This document shows, piece after piece, positions 44,034-56,799 of a stretch of 64,000 bases of DNA. The position numbers and the translations under genes were made by a program. Position 1 is the first letter of the stretch, and every line of letters starts with the position of its first letter. The stretch comes from Bufo bufo. Taxonomy: Eukaryota; Chordata; Amphibia; Anura; Bufonidae. The DNA is taken from assembly GCF_905171765.1 (NCBI RefSeq), contig NC_053392.1, positions 406,204,565 through 406,268,564 of the forward strand, written 5' to 3'. Below the pieces are notes generated by a model. It was not told the DNA's origin and searched no databases. It saw only the letters and a program-made list of their open reading frames with translations.

Positions 44034-47000
44034 ATGTCAGACTCAGAAGTGTCAGGCCCTGCACAAGGGAGTGGCAGAGGCCTAAATGTTTCTGGCACAG
44101 ATTGTAGCAGAATAAGGGGGTATGGAAGCAGGAGTCGCAGTGAGAGGCCTGAGCTCCCGTTGTAATCTAGCGGTTGTGTCTTGACCAGCAAGCCAGCAGT
44201 TCTTGAATGGTTGACTAGGTCATCCACTTCTTCCTAAATGACATTAGATACCCCCAGCCAAGAGTCAGTGGGTTTGTCAGACACAAACCTTAGTTGGCAT
44301 GGCCCGGGAGCAGGCCCTGTGCCCTCACCTGTCCTCAACCTGCCTCTGTCCTTTTCTTTTCCGAGAATTATTATATGCTGTGAGCTCAGCACCACTATAC
44401 AGTGAGGACGAGCTACTAGAGGACAGTCTGCAGCTACTGGCCAGCCAATATGTGGACGAGACATCTGCCACTTCCTCCAGTAGGCAGCAAGTAGTGATGA
44501 GGCGAGTGGCGTGGGAGCTGGTGTTGCAAGCTTTCAGGCTCCTGACCCAGAGACCGTTGAGGAGGATATCAGTGACGTGCAGACAGTACTCAATGATGAT
44601 GATGTAGCTGATCGCACTTGGGAGTGGGGTGAATTAGGGGCTTCATCATCATCGGGAGAAGAGAGTGGCAGCTTGCCCATAAGGCAGCAGCGGAGCCAGC
44701 AAGTCGCTAGCGTGGCCGGGAGTCAGCAGGGTGGCATCAGTGGGAGGTCGGGAGCCAAACTTGCCGGGGTACACCACCCTCTTCGCAGGAGCCCACCTGT
44801 TGGGAAAATAGTGGTGTAGGGATTCACAGAAGCAGTGGCGGTAGCAGTTAGTCACTGCGGAGTGTTGGGGGTAAAATCACCTACTCGGTGGTGTGGCAGT
44901 TTTTTGTTAAGAGGAGGTAAACAAGGCCATTTGTAGAAGAAGGTGAAGGGTGGCAAGGGTGCCAATGTTGGCACCACGGCTCTGCGTCAACATAAGCAGC
45001 GTCACCATAAAGTGGCCTGGGATAACCGTGGCTCCAATTTGGTAGTCCAGCCTGCCGCAGCAACCGTTGCTGGTTCTGCAGTCCCTCCCTTTCTAAGTGG
45101 TGGACTCTGCACCTTTCAGAGAACTGATGGCTTGTGCCGAGCCGAGGTGGAGAGTCCCAAGCCGTAATTTCTTTGCCAAAAAGGCAGTACTAGCCTTGCA
45201 CACATATGTAGAACAGAAGGTGAGACAGTCCTTGAGCCTGTCGGTGTCTGCCAAAGTGCACGGCAGCACCTACGTGTGGAGCTGTAACTATGGTCAGGGA
45301 CAATACATGTACTTTACAGCCCACTGGGTGAATGTGGTTCCTGCACAGCCACACCAGCAACTTGGCCAGGTGACTCCGCTCCTCCATGTTGTCACGCCGT
45401 TGGTCCTGCGACAATGTCCGCCTCTGCCTCCTCATCCTTCACCGTGTCCTCAGCCTCCACTGCAAGGACAATTCACAGTGCCCCTCCAGCATACCACATG
45501 TGCAGGGCATGGCAGTGTCACTCTGTTCTACTTCTAGTTTGCCTGGGCGAACGGAGTCACACAGGGGAGGAACTGCTCCGTGTCCTTCAGCAAAAAATTG
45601 AATCCTGGCTCAAAATCAGAACCATGGTGACCAATAACAGGAAGGACATGGTGTCGGCGCTGCGTGAAGGAGGGCTGAACCATGCACCCTGCATGGCACA
45701 CGTGTTCAATCTGTTTGTCAAGCAGTTCCTGAAGTCTTCCACCCATCTGCAAGACATCCTAAAAATTTCCAGGCATGCACTTCAGCCACTCATGCACCGC
45801 AAAGCACATCCTCCTTGAGCTGCAGCAGCAGAACGGCATCCCCCAACATAGGCTGATATACGACGTTTCCAGCCATTGGAATTCCATCCTCCATATGTTG
45901 GACCGACTATACGAACAGAGAAAGGCCATAAATGATTTCTTGATGATCGAAGCGGACAGGAGTACTCCTCTGTTTAACTTCGATGTCAACCAGTGACAGC
46001 TCATGCGTGACACCTGCCGTTTGTTTTGTTAGTCGCCAGGACTACGGGATGAACAACGTCATTCCACTGCTTATTGTCCTGGAACAGATGCTGGTAAATC
46101 TGGTTGGTCACGGGACTGGTGACGTGGCGCCTAGATCTCATGGCCACACGGGACTGGAGCACAAGCAATGTGTTGCGAAATGGGTGGTTTTTCTACACAG
46201 GTGACAGGAGAGGAGCAGCCAGAGAAGCTACATGGCAATGACGAAGACGAGGCAGAGGACCCAGACACACCGTGGCAGTATGCAGTGGAGATGGAGGCAG
46301 GGAGTCCCTCTGAGTCACTTGCACAAATGGCCCGATGCATGCTTACTTGCTTGCGTAGTGACAGCCGAATTGTCACCATTCGGCAGACTTCTGGCTCTCC
46401 ACCTTGTTGGACCCTCGCTACTGGTCCAAAATGGGGGCCTTTTTTACACCTGATGAGAGGGATTACAAACTGAACTACTATAGAGACATCCTATGTAGTC
46501 AGTTGGCCACTGTCTATCTGCCCCATCGTCCATCCTCTCGCAGGTCTGACCAGGGGGGGCCCTTTGCACTCACGTTCCTCTGCCATGGCTGCTGTGGCAG
46601 GGTGGGGGGGTTGGAGCAGTTCCAGCTCCATCAGCAGCAACTTGAGTCTAGAGTCGCTAATGAGCAGCTTTCTTTACCCGCCTAGTGAAGAAACTACTCA
46701 CCAGCAGCAGCAGCTAGACCTGGAGCAGGACCTGAACCAGCAGGTGGTGGCATACTTGGACAGCACACTGCCACCTCATATTGAAGATCCCCTGGATGAC
46801 TGGGCAGTCCAACTGGATTTGTGGTTGCAACTGGCAGAGTTTGCTTTGGAAAAGCTGTCCTGCCAGGCCAGTAGTGTGACATCAGAGCGGGTGTTTATTG
46901 CGGCGGGGACCATAGTTACCCCAAGAAGAACTCGCCTGTCCACCCAAAATGTGGAGAGACTGACCTTCGTCAAGATGAGTCAGGCATGGATCAGCCAGGA

Positions 47001-47034
47001 TTTCCACCCACCAATGCCTGATGCATCAGACTAG
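44034..47034 (+). pseudogene. hAT transposase copy C (broken)
   Basis: Starts MSDSEVSGPAQGSGRGL at 44034. An acidic region follows (44400-44650), then a BED-finger remnant (GKGANVGTTALRQHKQRHH, about 44950-45010). The catalytic core appears in shifting frames: FRELMACAEPRWRVPSR (45115), YVWSCNYGQGQYMYFTAHW, then TMVTNNRKDMVSALREG, where Asn replaces the usual catalytic Asp, and CMAHVFNLFVKQFL. Next VSSHWNSILHMLDRLYEQR. The C-terminal dimerisation domain is clean: LAEFALEKLSCQASSVTSER with VFIAAGTIVTPRRTRLS. The stop is at 47034. Many frameshifts; inactive. A different lineage from copies A and B. Confidence 0.85.
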
Positions 47035-47089
47035 ATCATCCATGGTGCAACACCAACACTTTGACTTTTGGCTACCTGCCTCAGCTACT

Positions 47090-47990
47090 ATTCTGATGCT
47101 GCCACCTGCCTGATGCCACACATCTGATGCCAAGTGCTCCTTCTTTCACCCACCATCTTCAGCGAGTACTGGTATTGCCACCCACCTCGCCACTCTATCA
47201 CTGGGTCACTAAACTACTGTCTACTGTCGTCTCCTGATGCTGCTGCCACCTCCACACTATGTCATCTTGCCACTCTGTGGTCTCCTGATGCTTCTGCCAC
47301 CTACACACTGTGTCACCTTGTCACTCTGTGGTCTCCTGATGCAGCTGCCACCTCCACACTATGTCACCTTGGCACTCTGTGGTCTCCTGATGCTGCTGCC
47401 ACCTCCACATTATGTCACCTTGCAACTATGTGATCTCCTGATGCTGCTGCTACCTCAACACTTTGTTAACTTGCCACTCTGTGGCCTCCTGAAGCTGCTG
47501 CTGCTACCTCCACACTGTCATTGTGCCACCCTGTGGCCTCCTCCTGATGCTGCTGCCACCACCTCCACACTGTCATTGTGCCACCCTGTGGCCTTCTCCT
47601 GATGCTGCTACCTCCACACTCTGCCATTGTGCAACTCTGTGGCCTCCTGATGCTGCCGCCAGCTCCACACTGTCATTGTGCCACCCTGTGGCCTCTTCCT
47701 GATGCTGCGGCTGCCGCCAGCTCCTCACTCTGTCATTGTGCCACTCTGTGGCCTCCTGATGCTGCTGATGCCACCTCCACACGGTCATTGTGCCACTCTG
47801 TGGCCTCCTCCTGATGGAGCTGCTGCCACCTCCACACTGTCATTGTGCCACTCTGTGGCATCCTCCTGATGCTGCTGCCACCTCCACACTGTCTTTAGGC
47901 CAATCTGTGGTCTCCTCATGCTGCTACCACCTAACCACAATGTCATAGGGCCACTCTGTGGACTTCTCATGCGGTTCCCACCCTCCCCAC
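47090..47990 (+). repeat. Minisatellite in the hAT C 3-prime region
   Basis: About 17 units of 45-55 bp with ctctgtggcctcctgatgct, gctgccacctccacactgtc and attgtgccac. It follows the transposase stop closely. Open frames here are repeat artefacts. Confidence 0.85.
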
Positions 47991-48544
47991 TTCATGACTG
48001 GGCCACTATTTTGCCTTTCGGCCTGGCTGACACCATAATTTATTTGACCCTTCTTCTGATCTGTCAGAAGGAAGGAAAAATGAGACGCACAACAGATCAT
48101 GTCTATGTAACAGCTGTAAGGCCTGCATGACATGGTCTCTATTTTGCATCAGAAATGGCTTATGATTTGGTAGCTAAAAGCAGGAGTGGGTACAAAACAC
48201 AGAAGACATGCAAATATTGCATTCACGTGTCATCCCTATTTTGTATCCACTCCTGTTTTTTTGGGCTTTAGAAATACTGATGGATTACTGACCAAATGAT
48301 GACCGAAAGCGGATGCTTCACAGACAGGATCTGTTTTTTGGGGGTTATTGTTCTGACGAATCAGAGGAAGGGCAAAATAATCAGTGACGTCAACACAAAC
48401 TTACTGCTGACACCCTGTCCACTCTGTTGGGGGGGCTCTACTTGTATAAGTGTTTAATAGAACAGGTTCTGTAGACATCTATGTGGAATTAGCTGCCGAC
48501 GATGTAAAAGGAGTGCACTTCTTTTGACGCTAACAATGACCTGT

Positions 48545-48859
48545 TAGGCTGAGTTCACACTTGAGTTATTTGGTCAAATTTAGCCCTGCAACTGCCCAAA
48601 TAAGTGAAGTGTGCAATGATTCTAAGAGCGACGCCTGTCATCTGCATGTCATACTGACTGACAGTATTGTTTCATTACCACAGTAGACTACCTATGCGTG
48701 TTACTGCAAGGCACAGTGTTCTACACCACTATAAAGGCTCTCTGCAGCCAAGAAATAGCAGTTTTTTAACGCAATTCACCACGAATAAATTCGGATATAG
48801 CCAACTTTTCGGAAAATTCCTCGAACCGGACGATTTTTTCTTAAATGCGCTCATCTCTA
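48545..48859 (+). other. hAT C right end with small insertion
   Basis: Contains aggctgagttcacacttgag (48548), typical of another short repeat, then an AT-rich stretch ending gcgctcatctcta, the inverted hAT end. Confidence 0.45.
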
Positions 48860-50070
48860 ATACTGGAACCTTTTTAATAGTTATTACTTTACATTTCCCA
48901 TATGTCTACTTTATGTTTGGATCATTTTGTGATTGCCATTTTATTTTTGGGAACGTTAGAAGGCTTAGAAATTTCGAAGCAAATCTTGAAATTTTTCAGA
49001 AAATTTTCAAAACCCACTTTTTAAGGACCAGTTCAGATCTGAAGTCACTTTGTGGGACTTACTTAAAAGAAACCAACCAAAAATGACCCATTTTGGAAAC
49101 TACACCCCTCAAGGTATTCATCTGACAGGTTAGATCATGTGCTATTTTTATAGAGCAGGTTGTCTCCATATTTTGGGAGCCATTGTTTTTTTTTGTTTTT
49201 TTGGGCGACTATCTTATGTAGGACCTCATTTTTTTCGGGATGACATGACGGTTTGATTGGTACTATTTTAGGGTGCATATAACTTTTTGATCGCTTGGTA
49301 CTACACTTTTTATGATGTAAGGTGACAAAAATGGCTTTTTTTATACAGTTTTTATTTGTTATTTTTTTACGGTGTTCACCTGAGGGGTTAGGTCAAGTGA
49401 TATTTTTATAGAGCTGGTTGTTACGGACATAGTGATACCTAATATGTATCCTTTTTTTTTTTTTTTATTTCACTTTAACACAATAATAGCATATTTGAAA
49501 CAAAGAAAATTATGTTTAAGTGCCTCTATGTTCTGAAAGCTATAGTTTTTTTATTTTTTGAGAGATTTTCTTATGTAGGGATCATTTTTTGCGGGGTGAG
49601 GTGATGGTTTTATTGGTATCATTTTGTGGGACATACGCCTTTTTGATTGCTTGGTGTTGCACTTTTTGTTATGTAAGGTGACAAAAAATGATTGTTTTAA
49701 CACAGTTTTTATTTTCTTTTTTCTACGGCGTTCAGGTAAGTGGGTGGATCATGTGATATTTTTATAGAGCCGGTCGTTAAGGATGCGGCAATACCCAATA
49801 TGTCAGTTTTTTTACAATTTTATGTGGGGGGTTTTGGGAAATGTAATTTCACTTTTTTTTTTCATTTTCTTTAACTTATGAAAAACAATATTTACTTTTT
49901 ATTTTTGTTCCACTTTGGTACTTCAACTTCTGGGGTCTGATCCCCTCTGCAATGCATTACAATACAACCTGTATCGTAATGCATTGGCTGTCAGCTTTTA
50001 TGCTGACAGCCTGCCTGTGAGACCCAGCCTAAGAGCTGGATCTCACAGCCTTCCATTAAAGACACTGTTA
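48860..50070 (+). repeat. Right half of the repeat begun at 35230, with internal 300-bp tandem units
   Basis: Starts with sequence expected next to 35487 and includes aaactacacccctcaaggta (49101). From 49110 about three units of about 310 bp follow, each with atgtgatatttttatagagc, tgatggttttattggta and aaggtgacaaaaatgg. Non-coding. Confidence 0.6.
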
Positions 50071-50136
50071 CAAATTCCCAGTGGGTTCTCGTTACTTTGA
50101 ATTCATATGCTTTTTATTCCATAAAGGTATATCCAA

Positions 50137-50180
50137 ACAGAAGGACGCGTTTCGACCCATCCAGCCTTTATCATCTAACA
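50137..50180 (-). ncRNA. Decayed hammerhead-like motif in Penelope 3-prime region
   Basis: The minus strand reads AUGAUAAAGG, a weak stem II, then UCGAAACGCGUCC. The GAA core, ACG/CGU stem and a C at the cleavage position remain, but the CUGANGA box has two changes and stem I pairs poorly. Likely inactive. Confidence 0.5.
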
Positions 50181-50277
50181 TGGTAAATTAAATTATAACC
50201 TTAAATACAATTGTCTGTGCGATGACGTCAAATGCCCACAATAGGCGGTAATTTAGAACAGCCAATCAAATATCAAA

Positions 50278-50967
50278 TAGTGATGAGCGGCAGGGGCCAT
50301 ATTCGAATTCGCGATATTTCGCGAATATTTTGTAGAATATTCGCAAATTCGAATATTCGTTATATTCTACGATTTTTTTTTACTTGAAAAATCGGCAAGG
50401 TAATGATCGTGTAATATGCAAATTTTCGTCATGCGGATTTTAGTAATGCAAATTTTTAGAGCGATTTTTTCAACTTACAACTATTAGACAAAGAAGATTA
50501 TAGCACTATATTAGCTAAATTGCTCTATATTCATTTTTTTTTTCGAATATTCGCTATATTGCTATATATTCTTGTTTTAGAATATTACGAAGTTATAGCA
50601 ATATAGCAAATATTTAGACAAAAACCGAATATAGAGCAATTTAGCTAATATAGTGCTATAATCTTCTTTGTCCAATAGTTGTAAGTTGAAAAAAATCGCA
50701 ATAAAAATTTGCATTACAAAAATTTGCATTACAAAAATTTGCATTACAAAAATTTGCAAACAACACTACTCCTAAAGTCAAATATACTGCAGCCTTCTCA
50801 TTGGCCCACAAGCTAGAAGCAGAGAGGGATCATGTGTACTGATTAAAAAAAAAATCAAATATTCGAAATTACGAATATATATCACTATATTCGAAATATT
50901 CGTGAGTTTTTGAAGTACCTATATTCGCGATAAAAATTTGAAATTAGAATATTCGTGATCAACACTA
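50278..50967. mobile_element. Non-autonomous hAT MITE with 8-bp duplication
   Basis: Ends tagtgatgagcg and complement of tagtgttgatca; exact duplication atatcaaa at 50270-50277 and 50968-50975. AT-rich, dominated by palindromic attcgaata-type motifs, with aatttgcattacaaa repeated at 50707-50757. No ORF. It shows the mobility and target-site length of the family to which copies A, B and C belong. Confidence 0.88.
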
Positions 50968-51418
50968 ATATCAAACAGAATATAAACATAAAGAAAATAT
51001 TTACACAAATACAAACATATATAGACATATAGATATCGCTAACTTGCAGTGAATCATCTTGGATTTGTTGTCTGGTAAAAATAAAGATAAATACAGTTAT
51101 ATAACCTCGCCCTAAATGCGCAATCTCATATTCCCTATTCAATCCTCTAGGTTGTAATGTGCTCAGGGTGTAGATCCAAAGACTTCCCTGCGCAATAATT
51201 GGCTTTTAATGTCACCTCCTCTTTTTTGTCTTTTAACTTGAAACACCTGAAACCTGAGCTGAGAGATAGAATGATGAGCACTATGAAAAGGAGCAGGTAG
51301 GGGCAATAGTAAGTTACCAGTACGTATATTGGACTTGGACTTGCTTGCAGATACGATCCCTCACTGGTTGTATGGTATCACCAATATAGCATAAACCACA
51401 AGGACATTTAATCAAATA

Positions 51419-53037
51419 CAGTTGTGTTCAAAATTATTCAACCCCCAATGCTGTAAAGGGTTTTAGGGAATTTAGTGTTAATTTGTAATTGTGTTCAGAA
51501 TGAAATCTTACAAGGACTTTTTAAAGAACCAAATGCAACTAAAATGACATCAATTGTTTTTGTAATACAGTATTAAATGTTTTTTTTGTGATTTCTTCAT
51601 TGACACAATTATTCAACCCCTTAAAGACTACCACTCTTAAGAACAGAGGTTCATTCAAGTGTTTTCGATCAGGTATTGAAAACACCTGTGGATGTCAAGG
51701 AGCAGCAATCAAGCATAATAAGCATCAATTAGGCAGATTTAAAAGGACTGTGATACTCAGCTCCTTCTAGACATTTACTTGTGTGTTTACAAACATGGTG
51801 AAGTCAAGCGAATGGTCCAGGAAGACAAGAGAAGAGGTGATTTATCTTCACAGGAAGGGCAATGGCTATAAGAAGATTGCAAAGATGTTAAACATACCGA
51901 AAGACACCATAGGAAGCATCATTCGCAAATTCAAGGCAAAGGGCACTGTTGAAATGCTACCTGGTCGTGGCAGAAAGAAGATGCTGACTTCGACTGCTGT
52001 GCGCTACCTGAAGCGCAAAGTGGAGAAAAGTCCCCGTGTGACTGCTGAGGAACTGAAAAAAGATTTGTCAGATGTGGGTACTGAAGTTTCTGCTCAGACA
52101 ATAAGGCGCACACTGCGTAATGAAGGCCTCCATGCCAGAACTCCGAGGCGCACCCCCTTGCTGTCTCCAAAGAATAAGAATAGTCGACTGCAGTATGCCA
52201 AAAGTCATGTGGACAAACCACAAAAGTTTTGGGATAGTGTTCTGTGGACTGATGAAACAAAATTAGAACTGTTTGGGCCCATGGATCAACGCTATGTTTG
52301 GAGGAGGAAGAACAAGGCCTATGAAGAAAAGAACACCTTGCCTACTGTGAAGCATAGCGGGGGGGTCAATCATGCTTTGGGGCTGTTTTGCTTCTACAGG
52401 TACAGGGAAGCTTCAGCGTGTGCAAGATACCATGAATTCTCTTCAGTACCAGGAGATATTGAATGAAAATGTGATGCAGTCCGTCACAAACCTGAGGCTT
52501 GGGAGACGATGGACCTTTCAACAGGACAATGATCCCAAGCATACCTCCAAGTCCACTAGAGCATGGTTGCAGATTAAAGGCTGGAACATTTTGAAGTGGC
52601 CATCGCAGTCACCAGACTTAAATCCGATTGAGAACCTCTGGTGGGACTTAAAGAAAGCAGTTGCAGTGCGCAAGCCTAAGAATGTGACTGAACTGGAGGC
52701 TTTTGCCCATGAAGAATGGGCGAAGATACCCGTAGATCGCTGCAAGACACTTGTGTCAAGCTATGCTTCACGTTTAAAAGCTGTTATAACTGGAAAAGGA
52801 TGTTGTACTAAGTACTAAGATTGAATGTCACTTGGGGGTTGAATAAAACTGATAATGATGTGAGCACAGAAAAGACATTTGTGGTTATTTCATTATAAAT
52901 GTTATGTTATATTTATCTGACTTACAAGTGCCTCTTTGATTTAATTGTAAACAAGATGACTGAAATGATCAAAATCAATGTCAAACTGGCCAAAACACTC
53001 AATTTCAGTGGGGGTTGAATAATTTTGAACCCAACTG
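51419..53037 (+). mobile_element. Tc1 transposon in the Penelope GIY-YIG region
   Basis: 1619 bp with ends cagttgtgttcaaaattatt and the complement of cagttgggttcaaaattatt, TA on both sides (51417-51418, 53038-53039). Single transposase gene on the plus strand. Penelope codons continue on both sides. Confidence 0.95.
51795..52818 (+). pseudogene. Tc1 transposase with one frameshift
   Basis: ATG at 51795 (MVKSSEWSRKTREEV). Helix-turn-helix: YKKIAKMLNIPKDTIGSII, then TAEELKKDL and QTIRRTLRNEGLHARTPRR. Catalytic [45 protein letters not shown] one-base deletion in a G run near 52360 (at HSGG, where relatives have HGGGS) splits the frame; the second part (52372-52818) ends KGCCTKY. Total about 340 codons, normal for Tc1. 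It binds the inverted ends and inserts at TA. One lesion only, so the copy is recent. Confidence 0.94.
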
Positions 53038-53600
53038 TACATCACATTAGTGGATTCACAGGTAAAAAAGCCTCTAATTTTAAAGGCCTTACCTGAATGC
53101 GGATGGTGGAAGGATTCTCCTTTAATTATATGCGAACATTGCGCACAGTGCAAAAAAGGGTAGGTACCATTCCTCTGTCTATCTATGGTCATCTAACCGG
53201 AGTCACTTTCATGGTGACAATGTCGGCATGGACTAGCTGGTCACGATAATTGGTACTCCACTTGTTACAAATCAAAGGAGGACTTTTAAATTCCAATATA
53301 TGTGGGTATGATCTATGTAGCAGCGGCCAATGTCCACGGACAATGTATTCAAAGTGTTTATTAAAAGGATGAAACTTATGTGAAAATGAACACAGGGATC
53401 TTTCTTCTTATCCTCAGTCTGTATTGGAGCTACACTAGCTTCCTTCAATATTTGTGTAGGGTAACCCCTGGATTCAAATATCTCTAACATTTCCCCCATT
53501 CTCTTTTCCTTTGTCAATTTATCTGATACAATGTGTTTAACTCTCTGTATCTAGGATTTGGGAATGGCTTTTTTAAAGAATCCTTGATAATCACAGTGAG

Positions 53601-54165
53601 TGTTATGCAAGCGGGTATGGACCCACTGCGCCACTGACTTGGTATACTCTGGAGGGGCGTAACTAAGCCACTACCTGGTCTTCACTAGCTCCTCTGATGG
53701 TGAGAATAGGCTTGGGCCATTAGGGTAGTTGCCAGGGGCTACTCCCGAGCAGTCCCAGAGTCAGTGGCAGCTGACCAGGGGGTCAGAGTACTCGGTGCAA
53801 GCACCGAGGGGACTTGTATGGCCAGGAGGTTCCGGGTATGGACAGACGGCAATCAATCGAAATCAGTAAGCGAAGTCCGAGGTCAGAGGCAGGCGGCAAA
53901 CAGGCAAAGTCCAGGAGTTCAATAAGCAAGGTCCAGTACACAGCGAAGCAGACAAGAGAGACACCTTAGCACTTGGAGATAGACAAGCTAAAACTATGAG
54001 GTTGCTTAGAAATCTTCCTGTAGTAGGAAGCGCCTTTAAATACCTCCTGCAATCCAGCCATAGGCTGTTGAGACAGGTGGCGTGTATGTGCGGCTTCATA
54101 GGTGAAGAGAGACACACATATGCAAGCTCAAACACCAGAACAAATCTCCAGCAGGAAGAATCCTG
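53601..54165 (-). repeat. Gypsy 3 left LTR
   Basis: Aligns with 58632-59500 by eye, with fewer copies of the internal gtccgaggtcagaggcaggc repeat (about 1.5 against 3 at right). Confidence 0.8.
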
Positions 54166-56765
54166 GAAGCATCCCCAAAATAGATTTTACCTCATAGACG
54201 TTCTCATCACTGACCGCAACAGGAGCTGAGATAGGTTTCTTGAAAAAACCATTCAGGATGACAGGTTTCAGCAGGGAGATGTGGAAGGAATTCGGTACCC
54301 GAAGAGAGGCCGGCAGCTTAAGTTTGTAGGAAACATCATTGATTTGCTCAAGAATTTCAAATGGACCGATGAAGAGTGGGCCCAATTTGTAAGAGGGTAT
54401 TTTGAGCCAGATGTATTTGGAAGCACGCCACACTTTATCACCAGGACGGAACTTAGGCGAATCTCTACATCTTTTATCAGTGGCCTCCTTCATGCGCACA
54501 AAGCCTCTTTCAGAGCTTCCCTGGTCTCATCACAGATTTTAGATAATTCTCATGAGGTGGCATCTGCAGCAGGGATACCGGAAGAAGAAGACATCGGGAG
54601 TGGGATATTCGGTTGCTGGCCATAAACAACAAAAAATTGTGATTTATTAGAAGACTCGCTGACATGATTGTTGCACGAAAACTCAGCCCAAGGCAATAGT
54701 TCGACCCAGTTGTTGTGATGACTTTTAGTGAAGTGACACAAAAAGTTTGTTAGAATTTGGTTGACATGCTCCACCTGACTGTTGTACTGAGGCTGATACG
54801 CTGATGAGAAGTCCAGAGATACATTTAGTAGCTTAAAGAGAGCTCTCCAGAATTTAGACGTGAACTATACTCTTCTATCGGACACAATACGGAGTGGGAA
54901 GCTATGGAGACGAAAAATTTCTTTGCCAGTTAGGGCGCAGAAGGAAGTTCAGGCAGAGGAACAAAATGGGCAATTTTAGAGAAACGGTCAACCACTACCC
55001 AAATTACAGAACAACCGGAGGAAATGGGTAGATCCGTGATAAAGTACATGGCTATTTGTTGCCAGGGAACCTCAGGAAGAGGAAGCAGACGACCGGCTGG
55101 ACATTGTTTGGGAGTCTTATTTTGCGCACAGGATGGACAAGAAGCTAAAAATTCTTGGATATCTTAAACCTGAAGGTTTTTTGCTGACCAGCATGACCCG
55201 CCACTTTAGATGAATGGCCCCATAGTAAGATTTGCTTTCTGAGAGACTCTGCAACAAACGTCTTTGCAGGAGGAATTTCAGATAGCTTGACAGGACAGGC
55301 TGGGATTTTTGCGGGATCAATGATGAATTGAGGCTCCTCCTCCCGGTCAGTGGAATCAAAGGATCTGGAAAGAGCATCTGCTTTGACATTCTTATCTTAT
55401 ATGAGCAATGAACAGGGACCATCAAGCTTGTCGAGGATTAAGTCTCTATGCAGACTCTAGGTAGGTGAGGTTCATGTGGTCGGTATAGATCACTACAGGA
55501 TGACTGGCTCCTTCCAGAAGGTATTGCCATTTCTCCAATGCCATCTTGATGGACAACAACTCTGTCCCTATCGAGTAGTTGCGCTCAGGAGCGGAGAAGG
55601 CCCTGGAGAAGAAGTCACATGTTGTCATCTTACCTGAGGAAGATCTTTGTGAAAGCAATGCCCCAGCTCCAATAGACGATACATCCACGATACATCCACG
55701 ATACATCCACCTCCAGGAAAAATGACTTACTGGCATCAGGATGATGGAGTACTGGAGCTGCAGAGAAAGCCTGTTCCAAGGCTTGAAAGGCTGATTCAGC
55801 CTCAGCAGTCCAATTTTGGGGATTCTCCCCTTTACGCGTCAAGGCTGAGATGGAGGCTGTCAAAGAAGAGAAGTTTACCCCAAACTGGCGGTAGTAGTTG
55901 GCGAACCCTAGGAAACGTTGAATAGCCTTTAAACCAGAAGGACGATGCCACTTCAAAATCGCAGACAGCTTTCCAGGATCCATCTGTAGGCCAGTATCAG
56001 ATATTATGTACCCCAAAAATGGAAGCGAGGTTTGTTCGAAGATACAATTTTTCAAACTTGGCATACAGATGATTTTTTCTTAGCCTTTGAAGGACCAGAT
56101 GAATCTGCTTCTGGTGAGTAGCCAAATCTGGAGAATAGACAAGGATAGCATCTAGATAAACCACAACACAAGAGAATAACAAGTCTCTGAAAATATTTTT
56201 AATGAGTTGTTGGAACACTGCATGAGCATTGCTTAGTCCAAAGCGCATCACGGGTGTTGAATGCTGTCTTCCACTCGTCCCCTTGACAAATTCGAATCAA
56301 GTTGTAATCTAATTTAGAGAAGATCTTAGCTCCTCTGAGGCAGTCAAACAACTCTGGAATAAGGGTAGGAGGGTATTTGTTCTTGATTGTGATTTTATTT
56401 AGGTCCCTGTAATCGATGCATGGTCGGAGAGAACCGTCTTTTTTTTTTTTACAAAGAAGAAGCCAGCGCCATCTGGAGAAGATGATTTCCGGATAAAATA
56501 CTCTGTCAAGATTTTCTTTAATATAATCAGACATGGTATGTGTCTCTGCAGGTGACAGAGGATAAATTCGACCACAGGGAGGCGAAGAACCAGGATCAAT
56601 CGGGCTATCATAGGGCCTGTGTGGAGGTAACATCTTATCGAAGACGTCGGCATAGGCATGGCATGCTACAGGCAAATCTTCAAGATTTGGTGGTACCCGA
56701 GGTAACTGAGCAGGCTGAACAGGAGAAAGACACTTCCCAAGGTAGTACTGTCCCCAACAAAGCAC
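54128..56765 (-). pseudogene. pol: Gypsy 3 pol (RT, RNase H, integrase), heavily damaged
   Basis: [54 protein letters not shown] (two residues short) and VVVYLDAILVYS, where Ala replaces the second Asp of the catalytic YLDD. Then FLGYIISDTGLQMDPGKL. RNase H: FFSRAFSAPERNYSIG and VIYTDHMNLTYLESA. Integrase: CPSCAQNKTPKQCPAGRLLP; the region about 54960-55060 corresponds to the first catalytic Asp, and NNWVELLPWAEFSCNNHV follows. C-terminal GPLFIGPFEILEQINDVSYK ends at 54128; only YEVKSIL of the chromodomain remains. At least eight frame breaks. Confidence 0.85.
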
Positions 56766-56799
56766 CTCTCCAGACTTTCAATCAAGAACAGGTTCATGG

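Larger units (their letters stand above)
35488..48859 (+). mobile_element. Composite hAT region (copy C family) with large internal arrays
   Basis: The left end tagtgctaagcgaatc at 35488 and a second end tagtgttgagtgcatcg at 35814 belong to the same hAT family; the right end at 48847-48859 is the complement of tagagatgagcgc. Inside are leader sequence with 90-bp repeats, an L1 tail, about 47 units of a 75-bp repeat, two Tc1 elements, a transposase pseudogene (44034-47034) and a 3-prime minisatellite. Two overlapping 5-prime ends suggest that one copy inserted into another. I could not match an 8-bp duplication. Confidence 0.6.
50070..53600 (-). pseudogene. Penelope-like element, 3-prime part with GIY-YIG endonuclease
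   Basis: Minus strand. 53600-53040: AIPKSWIQRVKHIVSDKLTK, then CAQCSHIIKGESFHHPHSGK and GFFTCESTNVMY, the Cys-rich region before the nuclease. After the Tc1 insert the frame resumes with LIKCPCGLCYIGDTIQPVRD (51416), the GIY-YIG endonuclease signature, then SLWIYTLSTLQPRGLNREYE (51120), the C-terminal hallmark. A degraded hammerhead motif follows at 50145-50177 in the 3-prime region. Interrupted by a Tc1 (51419-53037) and a hAT MITE (50278-50967). Probably the same element as 59630-61469. Confidence 0.85.

Noticed and set aside
47134..47814. Open frames over the ctgctgccacctccac repeats
   Set aside because: Several frames on both strands stay open through the minisatellite, so there is no coding signal.
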